Shown here piece by piece: positions 8,305-16,205 of a stretch of DNA of 64,000 nucleotides (position 1 is its first letter; every line of letters begins with the position of its first letter). Both the position numbers and the translations under genes were made by a program. Under the pieces are notes generated by a model that was given only the letters and a program-made list of their open reading frames with translations, ran no database searches and was not told the origin of the DNA. This stretch comes from Kineosporia corallincola (lineage in GTDB: Bacteria; Actinomycetota; Actinomycetes; Actinomycetales; Kineosporiaceae): assembly GCF_018499875.1 (NCBI RefSeq), contig NZ_JAHBAY010000004.1, positions 434,001-498,000 of the forward strand. The letters run 5' to 3'.

Positions 8305-9516
8305 GTGGAACACGAGATCAGGGTGCTCACCGACGCCCAGGAGGTCGGCCGCTCGCTGGAGGTCTTCCTGACCGCCATGGTCGGGCTCCAGCGGCCGGAC
8401 AGCGACCAGCAGCACGAGTTCATGGAGCCGGGACGCACGGTCGGCGCCTACGTGGCACCGGAACGGCTGGTCGGCACCGCCAGCTCGTTCACCAGCTGGA
8501 TGATGGTGCCCGGCGGGAAGAAGGTGCCGCAGGCGGCGGTCACCGACGTCGGCGTGCTGCCGACGCACACCCGGCGCGGCCTGGCCGGGGCGCTGGTGCG
8601 GCACCAGCTGGAGCAGTGCCTGGGCCGCGGCGAGGTCCTGGCCAGCCTGCGGGCCAGTGAGGCGACGATCTACGAGCGCTGGGGCTTCGGCATCGCCAGC
8701 AACGTGGCGCAGGTCGAGATCTCGGTGCCGCGGGCGCAGTTCCGCGACGGCGTGCCGCGGGGCGGCGACGTGCGGCTGGTCGACCTGCGCGAGCGCGCCG
8801 ACCAGGACCTGCTGGCGAAGATCTACCTGGGGGCCAACTGGGTCGGGGCGATCGACCGGCCCAGCTACTGGTGGCGGGCCAAGGCACACATGCGCGAGCT
8901 GAGCAAGGACCACCACTACGCCGTGGTGCACGGAATCCCGGGCCACGAAGACGGTTTCGCGGTCTACACGCCCGAGGACGCCACCGCCTGGTTCCGCTCG
9001 CGCGACCGCGGCATCGTGGTCGGCGACTTCGTGACCACCACCACGCGAGCGCATTTCGGCCTGCTGCGCTACCTGCTGTCGATCGACCTGCTCCAGCGGG
9101 TGATCCTCGACCCGATGCCGGTGGACCACTCGATCGAGAAGCTGTTCACCGACGAGCGGGCGGTCACCTCCCACGGTGCCCGGGACGAGACCTGGCTGCG
9201 GCTGGTCGACGTGGAGGCCGCGCTGGGCGCCCGCACCTACCGGGCGCCCGGCCAGGTGATCCTGGAGGTGCGCGACGATCTGCTGCGGCAGAACACCGGC
9301 CGTTACCTGGTGTCGGCGCAGGGGGTGGCCCGCACCGAGCAGCCGCCGGACATCACCCTCGACGTGGGCCAGCTGGCCTGTGCCTACCTGGGCGGCACGG
9401 AGTTCTGGCAGCTGGCCCAGGCCGGCCGGATCGCCGTGCACAAGGACGCCCAGCTGGCCGTCGCCGACCACCTGTTCGGCCTGCGGCGGGCCCCGTTCGG
9501 CGGCACGATGTTCTGA
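8305..9516 (+). CDS. eis: Eis-like GNAT N-acetyltransferase
   Basis: 403 residues from GTG 8305, chosen because a -10 box lies just upstream; the open frame continues to 8227 but that part looks non-coding. The protein has the Eis layout: an N-terminal GNAT domain with the acetyl-CoA loop (VLPTHTRRGLAGALVRHQLEQ), a second GNAT-like domain, and a sterol-carrier-like C-terminal domain ending in Phe (FGGTMF), whose C-terminal carboxylate acts in catalysis in Eis. Relatives acetylate amines, including aminoglycosides at several positions, and protein lysines. The native substrate here cannot be deduced. It is divergent from the WYL regulator. Confidence 0.85.
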   Translation: MEHEIRVLTDAQEVGRSLEVFLTAMVGLQRPDSDQQHEFMEPGRTVGAYVAPERLVGTASSFTSWMMVPGGKKVPQAAVTDVGVLPTHTRRGLAGALVRHQLEQCLGRGEVLASLRASEATIYERWGFGIASNVAQVEISVPRAQFRDGVPRGGDVRLVDLRERADQDLLAKIYLGANWVGAIDRPSYWWRAKAHMRELSKDHHYAVVHGIPGHEDGFAVYTPEDATAWFRSRDRGIVVGDFVTTTTRAHFGLLRYLLSIDLLQRVILDPMPVDHSIEKLFTDERAVTSHGARDETWLRLVDVEAALGARTYRAPGQVILEVRDDLLRQNTGRYLVSAQGVARTEQPPDITLDVGQLACAYLGGTEFWQLAQAGRIAVHKDAQLAVADHLFGLRRAPFGGTMF

Positions 9517-9644
9517 GTCCGGGCGAGGCGCCGCTCGCGGCCTCCGTGCGCGGAACGGCTGGGAATCGTGTGATCACTGGGATATCCGCCGTTCAGCGCC
9601 GGGGCCTCCGGCGATTCGGCCCGGACGGCGCAACCCGGGAGTGG

Positions 9645-9650
9645 GATTCT
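9645..9650 (+). promoter_or_regulatory. -10 box GATTCT for a leaderless mRNA
   Basis: GATTCT ends 6 bases before ATG 9657, with no Shine-Dalgarno sequence between. Confidence 0.45.
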
Positions 9651-9656
9651 GTCGGG

Positions 9657-10373
9657 ATGCTGTGGCTGAGAGTGAGCGGCGCGCTGCGCGCCGCGACCGT
9701 CGTGACGGTTGCCGGGACGTCCCTTTTCGTTACAGCGGGAGCGGGTTTCGCCGATACCGACGACGGTCCGGAGCCGCGGGTGATCGGCTTCAGCCCGGCA
9801 CGGCAGGTGGTGCAGTTCGCCCCGTACGCCGTCTCGGTCACCTTCAGCACGCCTCTGCGCGAGTCCGGGGCCTCGATGAGCATCCGGACCGTGGACGGCG
9901 AGGTGGGCACCGGAAAAGTGGTGACCCGGGCCGCAACCCTGCGGCGATCCGTGATCGAGGGTGCCCCCAACGGTGTTTACACGATCGAGTGGGAGGCGGT
10001 GGCGAAGAACGGCCGGAAGATGGCCGGTACCTTCGGTTTCACCGCCGGGCACCCGAACGACGACCCGCTGATCACCGGGGTCCCGGCCGCGTCGTCCCCG
10101 GAATCGTCCCCGGAATCGTCTGCCGGTGCGGCCGGCGGTTCCCCGGCGGTCAAGGACCCCTGGGCGGACGACGGTGACGCGGTCGTGGTGGCCCCGGCCC
10201 CGGCCGACGACGGTTCGGTGCCGGAAGGCCGCTCCCCGTACCGGTTCCCGCTGCTGGCGTTCGGGCTCGGGTCGCTGCTGGTGATCGCCTCCGGGCTGGT
10301 CAGCCGGCGGCACCGGCGGGTGGAGCGGGAGCGGCCGGTCGTGCGCACCCGGCGCGGCGTCTACTCGGTCTGA
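9657..10373 (+). CDS. CopC-like domain protein with C-terminal membrane helix, copper ligands missing
   Basis: 238 residues. A signal peptide ends near AGAGFA, a CopC-type beta domain covers about 35-130 (IGFSPARQVVQF...GVYTIEWEAVAKNGRKMAGTFGFTAG), then come a Ser/Pro/Ala linker with a repeated SSPE, a membrane helix (FPLLAFGLGSLLVIASGLV) and an Arg-rich tail. Unlike the CopC at 13980, the mature start has no His and the SDGHP His region reads KNGRK, so the usual copper ligands are absent. It may be structural or bind something else. It ends three bases from the convergent gene at 10377. Confidence 0.75.
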   Translation: MLWLRVSGALRAATVVTVAGTSLFVTAGAGFADTDDGPEPRVIGFSPARQVVQFAPYAVSVTFSTPLRESGASMSIRTVDGEVGTGKVVTRAATLRRSVIEGAPNGVYTIEWEAVAKNGRKMAGTFGFTAGHPNDDPLITGVPAASSPESSPESSAGAAGGSPAVKDPWADDGDAVVVAPAPADDGSVPEGRSPYRFPLLAFGLGSLLVIASGLVSRRHRRVERERPVVRTRRGVYSV

Positions 10374-10376
10374 GGT

Positions 10377-11417
10377 CTACTCGCTGTTTCGCGGATCCGT
10401 CCGCGCCGCCGGTTCGGCGCGCGGCGGCAGCGGCCGCAGCCGCAGTTCGGCCGGGATCTCGTCCAGGTGGATCGTCCGGCCGGTGCGGGAGACCTGGGTG
10501 CGCGAGCCGGGTTTCGGTGTCTTCCGGGTGGGGACGTCGATCACCTCGGACTCCGCGCCCGGGTTCTCGTCGTCGGCGTTCGGCATGATGTCCGGCTGTT
10601 CGCCGAAACGGACCGCGCCGGTTCCCGGTGGGGGAAGGGTGATGCGGCGCCGCAGCGGCCCCTCCGCCGGGAGCGGGCGGGGCCGGTTGCCGCAGGCTCG
10701 GCCCAGACGGTGCAGCACCCGGGTGAGTGGGGAGTGCGGCGCCCGGATCAGCGCGACCACCAGCCAGGCCGAGAGCAGGTGCACCGGAAGCAGATAGGCG
10801 GACGTGAGCACGTCGGTGCGGGCCGCGCAGAAGGCCAGACCGGTGAGGGCCAGCAGCGGCGCGGCCCGGGAGGTGCGGGCGCGTTCGCGGGCGAGGGGAT
10901 GGTGGGCCGGCGGGCGCACCGACCCGGTGTGGGCGCGCAGCCAGTACACGGCCAGGGTGCCGGTGGCCAGACCCGCCAGGATCCGGCCGGGCATGACCAG
11001 GGCGGACACCAGCACCGTCGGCCGGCCGGTCGCGAGGGCCAGGGCGGCGGCGCTGATCAGCGCCGACCCGGCCAGCAGCGGCCAGACCCCGAGACGCCAG
11101 AATCCCCGTCGCCCGGGGACCGTGCGCCAGGCCAGCAGCACGCCGCAGAGCACCAGTGCGAGGTCGAAGGCCACGGAGCAGCCGGCCAGGATCCTGGTGA
11201 CGGGGCCGGATTCCAGGGGGAGCAGCAGCCCGGCCTCGCCCACCACGGCGAACGGCAGGCAGAGCAGAGTGAGGCCGGTCAGGGCCGGGAGCGGGCGGGC
11301 GGACGCGGGGTGCGCGGGGTGCGCGGGGTGCTGTGCGGTGGCCGGGGTGTCTGCTCCCGGCGGCTGCTCCCCGGGTTCCGTGACGCCGGTGGGGGCGGGA
11401 TGGTTCCTGGCGCTCAT
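10377..11417 (-). CDS. Membrane protein of unknown function
   Basis: 346 residues from ATG 11417, which has GGAAGGG about 11 bases upstream; the open frame extends to 11486 without a ribosome site. A Pro/Ala-rich N-terminus with a repeated HPAHPA is followed by about seven hydrophobic helices (residues about 45-240) and a charged C-terminal tail of about 110 residues. No family motif was recognised. The 295 bases upstream to the next gene contain only the promoter of that divergent gene that I can support. Confidence 0.65.
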   Translation of the reverse strand: MSARNHPAPTGVTEPGEQPPGADTPATAQHPAHPAHPASARPLPALTGLTLLCLPFAVVGEAGLLLPLESGPVTRILAGCSVAFDLALVLCGVLLAWRTVPGRRGFWRLGVWPLLAGSALISAAALALATGRPTVLVSALVMPGRILAGLATGTLAVYWLRAHTGSVRPPAHHPLARERARTSRAAPLLALTGLAFCAARTDVLTSAYLLPVHLLSAWLVVALIRAPHSPLTRVLHRLGRACGNRPRPLPAEGPLRRRITLPPPGTGAVRFGEQPDIMPNADDENPGAESEVIDVPTRKTPKPGSRTQVSRTGRTIHLDEIPAELRLRPLPPRAEPAARTDPRNSE

Positions 11418-11700
11418 GGGTGACGAAAGCCCTTCCGGCGGTCGCGGATACCGGCGGTCCGCGGATCGGCCGGCCGCGAGGTGCACTGCCGTCGGGGACC
11501 GTCCGCCCGCGTGACCGCCCGGGCAGCCTAAGGATCGACGGAACGTCAGCCGTGGCTACACAGCGTGTGGCGGCCGAGTATCCGCTGTTCGCCCTACGGG
11601 GGCACCGGTCTGCTTGCCGAAGGCCTTGGGGCGGCGGTGGGCAAGATGCCTGCTGGCTCCTTCGATCAGGCCTAGGACCCGGATTGTCGGGGGCTGCGGT

Positions 11701-11706
11701 TAGGGT
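11701..11706 (+). promoter_or_regulatory. -10 box TAGGGT for a leaderless mRNA
   Basis: TAGGGT ends 6 bases before ATG 11713, with no ribosome site between, so translation probably starts at the 5' end. Confidence 0.6.
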
Positions 11707-11712
11707 TCACCC

Positions 11713-12336
11713 ATGAGTCCGGGGCGTGGTGCGATCCGGCTGACCCGGTCGGCGCTGTTCGCGCTGTCCGCCGTCGGCCTGGCGGTCGCTGCCCATGCCT
11801 CGGGGGGCGAGCGGGTCAGCGTTCCCGTCGCCGTGGCCTGCGTTCCCGCGGTCATGCTGGTGGTCAATCTGCTCGCGGCCCGGCGCCGCGGTCCGGTCTC
11901 GCTGGTGCTCGCGATGGGCGCCACCCAGGCCGTGCTGCACGTGACGCTGATGGCCGCGGTGATGTCCGACGGCTGCCGCATGGCCGGGCGGCACCTGGTC
12001 ACGGCCGCCGGTCACAGCTCCGCGTCCGTCACCGGTTGCGATCCGGCCATGGCCGGGCACCAGGCCGCCGACATGTTCACCCTGTCGCCGGTCATGCTCA
12101 CGGCCCACGCCGTCGCCGCCGCCCTGCTGGCCCTGCTGCTGGCCCGGGGCGAGGCCGCGGTCTGGGCGCTGGTCGGCTGCCTGGCGCACCGGCTCGCGCT
12201 GCCTCGCCTGGCCGTGCTGCCGCCCGCGGCCGGGCCGCTGCCGGTTCCGGCCCGCGAGGCGCTCCTGCCCCGTTCCGACGTTCCCCGTCACGCCGTGCGG
12301 CGGCGTGGGCCTCCGGCCCCGGCGCTCGTCTTCTGA
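11713..12336 (+). CDS. Small integral membrane protein next to copper genes
   Basis: 207 residues with four or five predicted helices (about 10-30, 38-55, 62-85, 125-145, 150-170). The loop between helices 3 and 4 has several Met, His and Cys (SDGCRMAGRHL, GCDPAMAGHQAADMF), and the basic tail ends in RRRGPPAPALVF. Proteins of this shape often lie beside ycnI and copC in actinobacteria, so a role in copper handling is likely but inferred only from context and the metal-prone residues. Confidence 0.65.
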   Translation: MSPGRGAIRLTRSALFALSAVGLAVAAHASGGERVSVPVAVACVPAVMLVVNLLAARRRGPVSLVLAMGATQAVLHVTLMAAVMSDGCRMAGRHLVTAAGHSSASVTGCDPAMAGHQAADMFTLSPVMLTAHAVAAALLALLLARGEAAVWALVGCLAHRLALPRLAVLPPAAGPLPVPAREALLPRSDVPRHAVRRRGPPAPALVF

Positions 12337-12514
12337 TCCTCCGCGGCTGAACCATCTGACCTCCTGCGGTCCCACCAGCTTGAAGACGCTGTTCGCGAGC
12401 GTTTCCGGCGGGGATTCGGCTCTCGTGGGGGATGGGCACTTCGCGGTGCCGATCTCCTGGGGGCGGCCAGTTCCGTTCCGGTCCGGCGTGATCCGGGCCT
12501 GTGCTGCCGGAGCC

Positions 12515-12622
12515 CATGCGGTTCGGGCGAGCCATGCGGTTCGGGTTGGCCGGGCGGTTCGGGTTGGCCATGCGGTTCAGGCTGGCCATGCGGTTCAGGC
12601 TGGCTGGGCGGTCCGGGTTGTG
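12515..12622. repeat. Six tandem 18-base units
   Basis: Units of the type CATGCGGTTCGGGTTGGC repeat six times head to tail; two neighbouring units (12569-12604) are identical and the others differ at one to seven positions. Confidence 0.9.
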
Positions 12623-12734
12623 CCGTCGGGGCCCGTGCCTCAGGGCTGCGCTGTCGGGTCCTGCGCTGTCGGGGCCCGTACGGCGAGGTCCCGTGCCGCT
12701 CGGCCTGGTGGTGTCAGGCCTCGCGCCGTCGCGG

Positions 12735-12819
12735 CTGTGCTGCTGGCCTGGTGGTGTCGGGGCTCGCGCTGTCGGGTCTGTGCTGCTGGCCTGGTGGTGT
12801 CGGGGCTCGCGCTGTCGGG
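12735..12819. repeat. Two tandem copies of a 42-base unit, period 43
   Basis: The stretch at 12735-12776 is repeated exactly at 12778-12819. Diverged pieces continue on both sides (GCTGTCGGG, GGTGCCGTCGCAGCC), so the surrounding tract probably grew by repeated duplication. Confidence 0.85.
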
Positions 12820-12900
12820 GCTGCGCTGTCGGGTCTGTGCCGCTCGGGCTGGTGCCGTCGCAGCCGGTGCTGTCGGGTCTGTGCCGCTCAGCCTGGTGCC

Positions 12901-12954
12901 GTCGCAGCCGTCGCAGCCGTCGCAGCCGTCGCAGCCGTCGCAGCCGTCGCAGCC
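12901..12954. repeat. Six perfect tandem copies of GTCGCAGCC
   Basis: The 9-base unit GTCGCAGCC repeats exactly six times, followed by a partial GTCGCT. Two isolated units lie just upstream. Confidence 0.95.
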
Positions 12955-13218
12955 GTCGCTGTTGGGGCCGTGCTGCTCGGGCCGGTGCTGTCGGGACCTG
13001 GGTCGGCTGGGCCGGTGTTGTCGCCGCCCGTGCTGTCGGGCCGGTGTCGGCCGGGCCGGGTGGTCGGGGTCCGTGCCTTCGAGGTGCCGCCGTTGACGCG
13101 GTGGCAGAGCGGGTGCCCCCCGGTGGTTCACAGCCGGTGGTCCCGGGCCCGGCGGGTTCCTGGAAGACGAGCTTTTCGCCGTCCATCATTGACTTTTCAG
13201 TAGAGAGAGTTTCCAGTC

Positions 13219-13983
13219 ATGTCGCAGTCACGTATTCCCCTGGCCCTGCGCGCCGGGGCGGCTCTGCTCGCCGCGGCTGTCATCAGCGTCGCCGGTGCGG
13301 CGGTCGCCGAGGCCCACGTGCGGGTCACGCCCGACAGCACCTCGGAGGGCGGCTACTCGCGCCTGACCTTCCGGGTGCCCAACGAGTCCGACACGGCGGG
13401 CACCACCTCGGTCGAGGTCACGCTGCCCACCGCCACCCCCTTCACCTCGGTGATGACGAAGCCGGTGCCGGGCTGGACCGCCGAGGTCACCGAGGCCGAC
13501 CTGCCCGAGACGGTCGAGGTGGACGGCTCCAAGATCACCAAGGCCCCCGCCACCGTCACCTGGACGGCCGACAAGGGCACCCAGATCAACCCGGGCGAGT
13601 ACCAGGAGTTCTCGATCTCGGTCGGCCCGCTGCCGAAGATGGGCACGACGATCGAGCTGCCCACCAAGCAGACCTACTCCGACGGCCAGGTGTCCGACTG
13701 GAACGAGCCCACGGTCGAGGGCCAGGAGGAGCCGGAGTACCCGGCCCCGGCGTTCGAGACCACCTCGGTCGCCGGCACCGACGCCACGCCGGTCGCCGCC
13801 GCGGACACCACCGCCGACGCGTCCACCAGCGACTCCGCAGCCCGCTGGCTGGGTGCCGGCGGTCTGGCCGTGGGTGTGATCGGGCTGCTGCTGGCCGCCG
13901 TCGCCTGGCGCCGGGTGGCCACCCTGCCGAAGACGCCGGCGACCGCCGCCGCCGACAGCGCCTCGCAGGGGAGCACGGTGTGA
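13219..13983 (+). CDS. YcnI/DUF1775 copper-binding protein
   Basis: 254 residues. A signal peptide ends after AVAEA, so the mature protein begins at or next to His (AHVRVTPDSTSEGG), the N-terminal His of the YcnI copper site. The beta-sandwich (about 33-175) keeps the family sequences VPGWTAEV and YSDGQVSDWNEP. A low-complexity linker, one membrane helix (AGGLAVGVIGLLLAAVAW) and a short cytosolic tail follow, so the domain faces outward. Known relatives bind Cu(II) through the N-terminal His. It overlaps the copC start by four bases (GTGA), implying coupled translation. Confidence 0.9.
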   Translation: MSQSRIPLALRAGAALLAAAVISVAGAAVAEAHVRVTPDSTSEGGYSRLTFRVPNESDTAGTTSVEVTLPTATPFTSVMTKPVPGWTAEVTEADLPETVEVDGSKITKAPATVTWTADKGTQINPGEYQEFSISVGPLPKMGTTIELPTKQTYSDGQVSDWNEPTVEGQEEPEYPAPAFETTSVAGTDATPVAAADTTADASTSDSAARWLGAGGLAVGVIGLLLAAVAWRRVATLPKTPATAAADSASQGSTV

Positions 13984-14594
13984 TCGGCCGTACCGCGGGC
14001 CGTTTCGCGGCGGCCCTGGCTCTGATGGCGTCCGGGCTGCTGCTCGGCGCGGGCCCGGCGCTGGCACACGACCAGCTCGACTCCACCAACCCGGAAGACG
14101 GCTCGACCGTCAAGAAGCTGCCCGGTGAGATCGAGCTGGACTTCAACAACGTGCCGCTGGCCCTCGGGTCGGTGCTCAAGGTGGTCGGGCCCGACGGTGA
14201 CGTCACCGACGGCAAGCCCGAGGTGGTCGACCACGTGGTCACCCAGCCGATCAAACCCGGCCCGGCGGGCGACTACACGGTGCAGTGGCGGGTGACGTCG
14301 TCGGACGGGCACCCGATCTCCGGCGAGTTCGCCTTCACCGCCGAGGCCGGCAACCAGGTCGAGGCCACGTCCGAGGCTTCGGCGAGCCCGGACGTCTCCG
14401 CCGTCGCGACCGGTGAGGCCGAGACCGGTTCCGCCACCACGGCTTCGGCGGCCACGGGGGACAACTCGGATCAGGACGAGTCGGGCGGCACCTCGCCGGT
14501 GCTGGTGATCACGCTGATCGTGCTCGCCGTGGTGGTGCTCGGCGCGGTGGTGTACCTGTTCGTGCTCGCGCCGAAACGCTCGAACGAGAGCTGA
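13980..14594 (+). CDS. copC: CopC-domain copper-binding protein
   Basis: 204 residues from GTG 13980, overlapping the ycnI stop, with GGGGAG upstream. The signal peptide ends in GPALA, so the mature protein starts with His (AHDQLDSTNPEDG), the N-terminal CopC ligand. The second His lies in SSDGHPISGEFAF. A Thr/Ser/Ala linker and a C-terminal membrane helix (LVITLIVLAVVVLGAVVYLFVL) anchor it outside the cell. CopC shuttles copper, usually with a CopD channel, but no CopD is next to it. Confidence 0.9.
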   Translation: MIGRTAGRFAAALALMASGLLLGAGPALAHDQLDSTNPEDGSTVKKLPGEIELDFNNVPLALGSVLKVVGPDGDVTDGKPEVVDHVVTQPIKPGPAGDYTVQWRVTSSDGHPISGEFAFTAEAGNQVEATSEASASPDVSAVATGEAETGSATTASAATGDNSDQDESGGTSPVLVITLIVLAVVVLGAVVYLFVLAPKRSNES

Positions 14595-14600
14595 GTTCCG

Positions 14601-14638
14601 GCCGGTGTGACGTCCGCGCGGGGCGGCGTCACACCGGC
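14601..14638. terminator. Bidirectional terminator hairpin between copC and the OmpA-like gene
   Basis: A perfect 12-base stem (GCCGGTGTGACG with CGTCACACCGGC) and a 14-base loop lie between convergent genes; the right arm contains the stop codon of the minus-strand gene. Confidence 0.6.
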
Positions 14639-16041
14639 AGCACCACCACGACCCTGCGGTTGAGCCGCCGCCCGGCCCCGGTGCGGTTGTCCGCCCGCGG
14701 GATGCTCTCGCCGAAGGCCTGCACCCGAAGGGTCACCCCGGCGTCCTCCAGGCGCGGGCTGAGGGCCTCGGCCACGGCCCGTGCCCGTCTCCGCGAGAGC
14801 ACCAGGTTGTCCGCCTCGGTGCCGACGGCGTCGGTGTGCCCGTTCACCTGGATCTCGCCCCGCACCCCGGCCCGGCGGATCTGCCCGGCCAGCTCGGCCA
14901 GTCGGGCCTGCGAACGGGCCGGCAGCTCCGGCGACCCCGACGGGAACAGCACGTCGGACAGGAACGTGATCTCGCGTCCCGCCTGCACGGTCGGCGTGCC
15001 GCCGGGCACCCGTCCGGAGAGCACGGGCGCGCCACGCGCGCCCGGCCCGGCACCGGTGGCCTGCGGGCCCGGCCTCTCAATCATGGACGACGAGGAGCCC
15101 CCACCGCCCCCGGCGCCGGAATCGTCCGCCACCCCGGCCCCGCCCCCGTAACCCGCGCCGGAACCCGCGCCGGAACCCGCGCCGGAACCCGCGCCGGAAC
15201 CCGCGCCGGAACCCGCGCCCGCTCGACCCGCCCCCGATCCAGCCGGCCCGACCCCGTCCTCGTCCCCGCCCGGTCCCGTCGGTTCGGCCCCCGCCCCCTC
15301 CGCCCCCGCCGGACCGGACGCGTCCGGCGTTCCCGCGCCCAGCAGCGTCCCCCGTTCGCCGGCACCCGCGGCCACCTCGGCCCGCCAGGTCGGCACGAGC
15401 ACGGCCAGCCCGGCCCACCCCAGCACCAGCACGGCGGTCAGGGCCATGGCCGAACCCGCGACCGTGGTGCGGTGCACCTGCCACCAGATCGCGCCGGGGC
15501 TCATCGGGCGGGGCCGGGCCTGATCGCTCTCGTCGTCCTCAGGTGTGCCGGCGAGGGCAGGTGACGGCGGGGTCCGGAGCACGCGCAGACCGCGAGCGTC
15601 CCGGGAGCGGGCCCCGGCCGTCAGCGCGCTGGCGGCACCCCCGGCCGAGACCACCCCGCCGGGGTCGGCCAGCGCGTGCCGGTCGAGCCACAGGGTGAGC
15701 CCGCTGATCAGGCCGTCCGGCTCGGTGACGGCCACGGCGCGCAGCGGCACCCGCAGCGTGCGGTCACGGTCGGCCAGATCGGCCAGCAGCACGGCCTCTT
15801 CGCTCACCTCGCGCGACGAGACCAGGCGCCGCGACGGCGTCCAGGAGAGTCCCCGCACCTCGGCCCGCAGTTCCCGCACGGCCCGGCCCAGCTCGTCGTG
15901 ACCCCGCACCACGATGTCGCCCTCGCGCCACGGCACCCGCAGTACGGCACCGGGGGTGAAGCAGCGGGCCACAGCGTCCGGATCACGCCGCAGCACGGCA
16001 TCGCGCACCGGCGCCAGCGGATCAGGATCAGGACCGGTCAT
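14629..16041 (-). CDS. NTF2-like / OmpA peptidoglycan-binding fusion protein
   Basis: 470 residues. The N-terminal part (1-115) resembles an NTF2/SnoaL fold (DAVARCFTPGAVLRVPWREGDIVVRGHDEL). A cytosolic linker, one membrane helix (about 192-215, SAMALTAVLVLGWAGLAVLV), a Gly/Ser/Ala linker with GSGA repeats, and an OmpA domain (about 355-470) follow. The OmpA domain keeps NGHTDAVGTEADNLVLSRRRARAV and the closing NRRVVVVL, which bind diaminopimelate-type peptidoglycan. It likely ties the membrane to the wall while sensing or binding something inside. It lies after the mak terminator on the same strand. The start is uncertain because no good ribosome site is visible. Confidence 0.8.
   Translation of the reverse strand: MTGPDPDPLAPVRDAVLRRDPDAVARCFTPGAVLRVPWREGDIVVRGHDELGRAVRELRAEVRGLSWTPSRRLVSSREVSEEAVLLADLADRDRTLRVPLRAVAVTEPDGLISGLTLWLDRHALADPGGVVSAGGAASALTAGARSRDARGLRVLRTPPSPALAGTPEDDESDQARPRPMSPGAIWWQVHRTTVAGSAMALTAVLVLGWAGLAVLVPTWRAEVAAGAGERGTLLGAGTPDASGPAGAEGAGAEPTGPGGDEDGVGPAGSGAGRAGAGSGAGSGAGSGAGSGAGSGAGYGGGAGVADDSGAGGGGGSSSSMIERPGPQATGAGPGARGAPVLSGRVPGGTPTVQAGREITFLSDVLFPSGSPELPARSQARLAELAGQIRRAGVRGEIQVNGHTDAVGTEADNLVLSRRRARAVAEALSPRLEDAGVTLRVQAFGESIPRADNRTGAGRRLNRRVVVVLPV
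15151..15210. repeat. Five tandem copies of a 12-base unit inside the OmpA-like gene
   Basis: ACCCGCGCCGGA repeats five times exactly, encoding repeated GSGA in the linker between membrane helix and OmpA domain. The length is a multiple of three, so copy-number change would keep the frame. Confidence 0.92.
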
Positions 16042-16161
16042 CGGGCCAGCCCGCGGAACATCACGTCACCTGCGCCAGAGCTGACGAAGAGTGTGCGCAC
16101 CGTCGCAGAATGCCCACCCCGGCCGGACCGCACAAGGGGGCGAATGCCCGGGCGGAAACAG

Positions 16162-16192
16162 CGATGCCCCCGGCCGTCGGCCGGGGGCATCG
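16162..16192 (-). terminator. Terminator hairpin after mak
   Basis: A perfect 14-base stem (CGATGCCCCCGGCC with GGCCGGGGGCATCG) and a 3-base loop start 14 bases past the mak stop; a short T-containing run follows on the minus strand. It should end the glgE-treS-mak transcript. Confidence 0.7.
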
Positions 16193-16205
16193 ACGCGGAA
16201 CGGCC

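Larger units (their letters stand above)
12337..13218. other. 882-base intergenic tract, mostly degenerate repeats
   Basis: No convincing gene. Open frames on both strands translate to low-complexity Arg/Pro/Ser repeats. The middle (12515-12960) is built from 18-, 43- and 9-base repeats listed separately. The last 60 bases lead into ycnI with a GAGAGAG stretch before its ATG. Confidence 0.7.

Noticed and set aside
12901-12960. Possible CRISPR-like array
   Set aside because: The units are contiguous 9-mers with no spacers.
12098-13189. A 363-codon open frame on the minus strand through the repeat tract
   Set aside because: It is an Arg/Pro/Ser low-complexity translation of the DNA repeats, overlaps the real gene at 11713-12336, and has no ribosome site.
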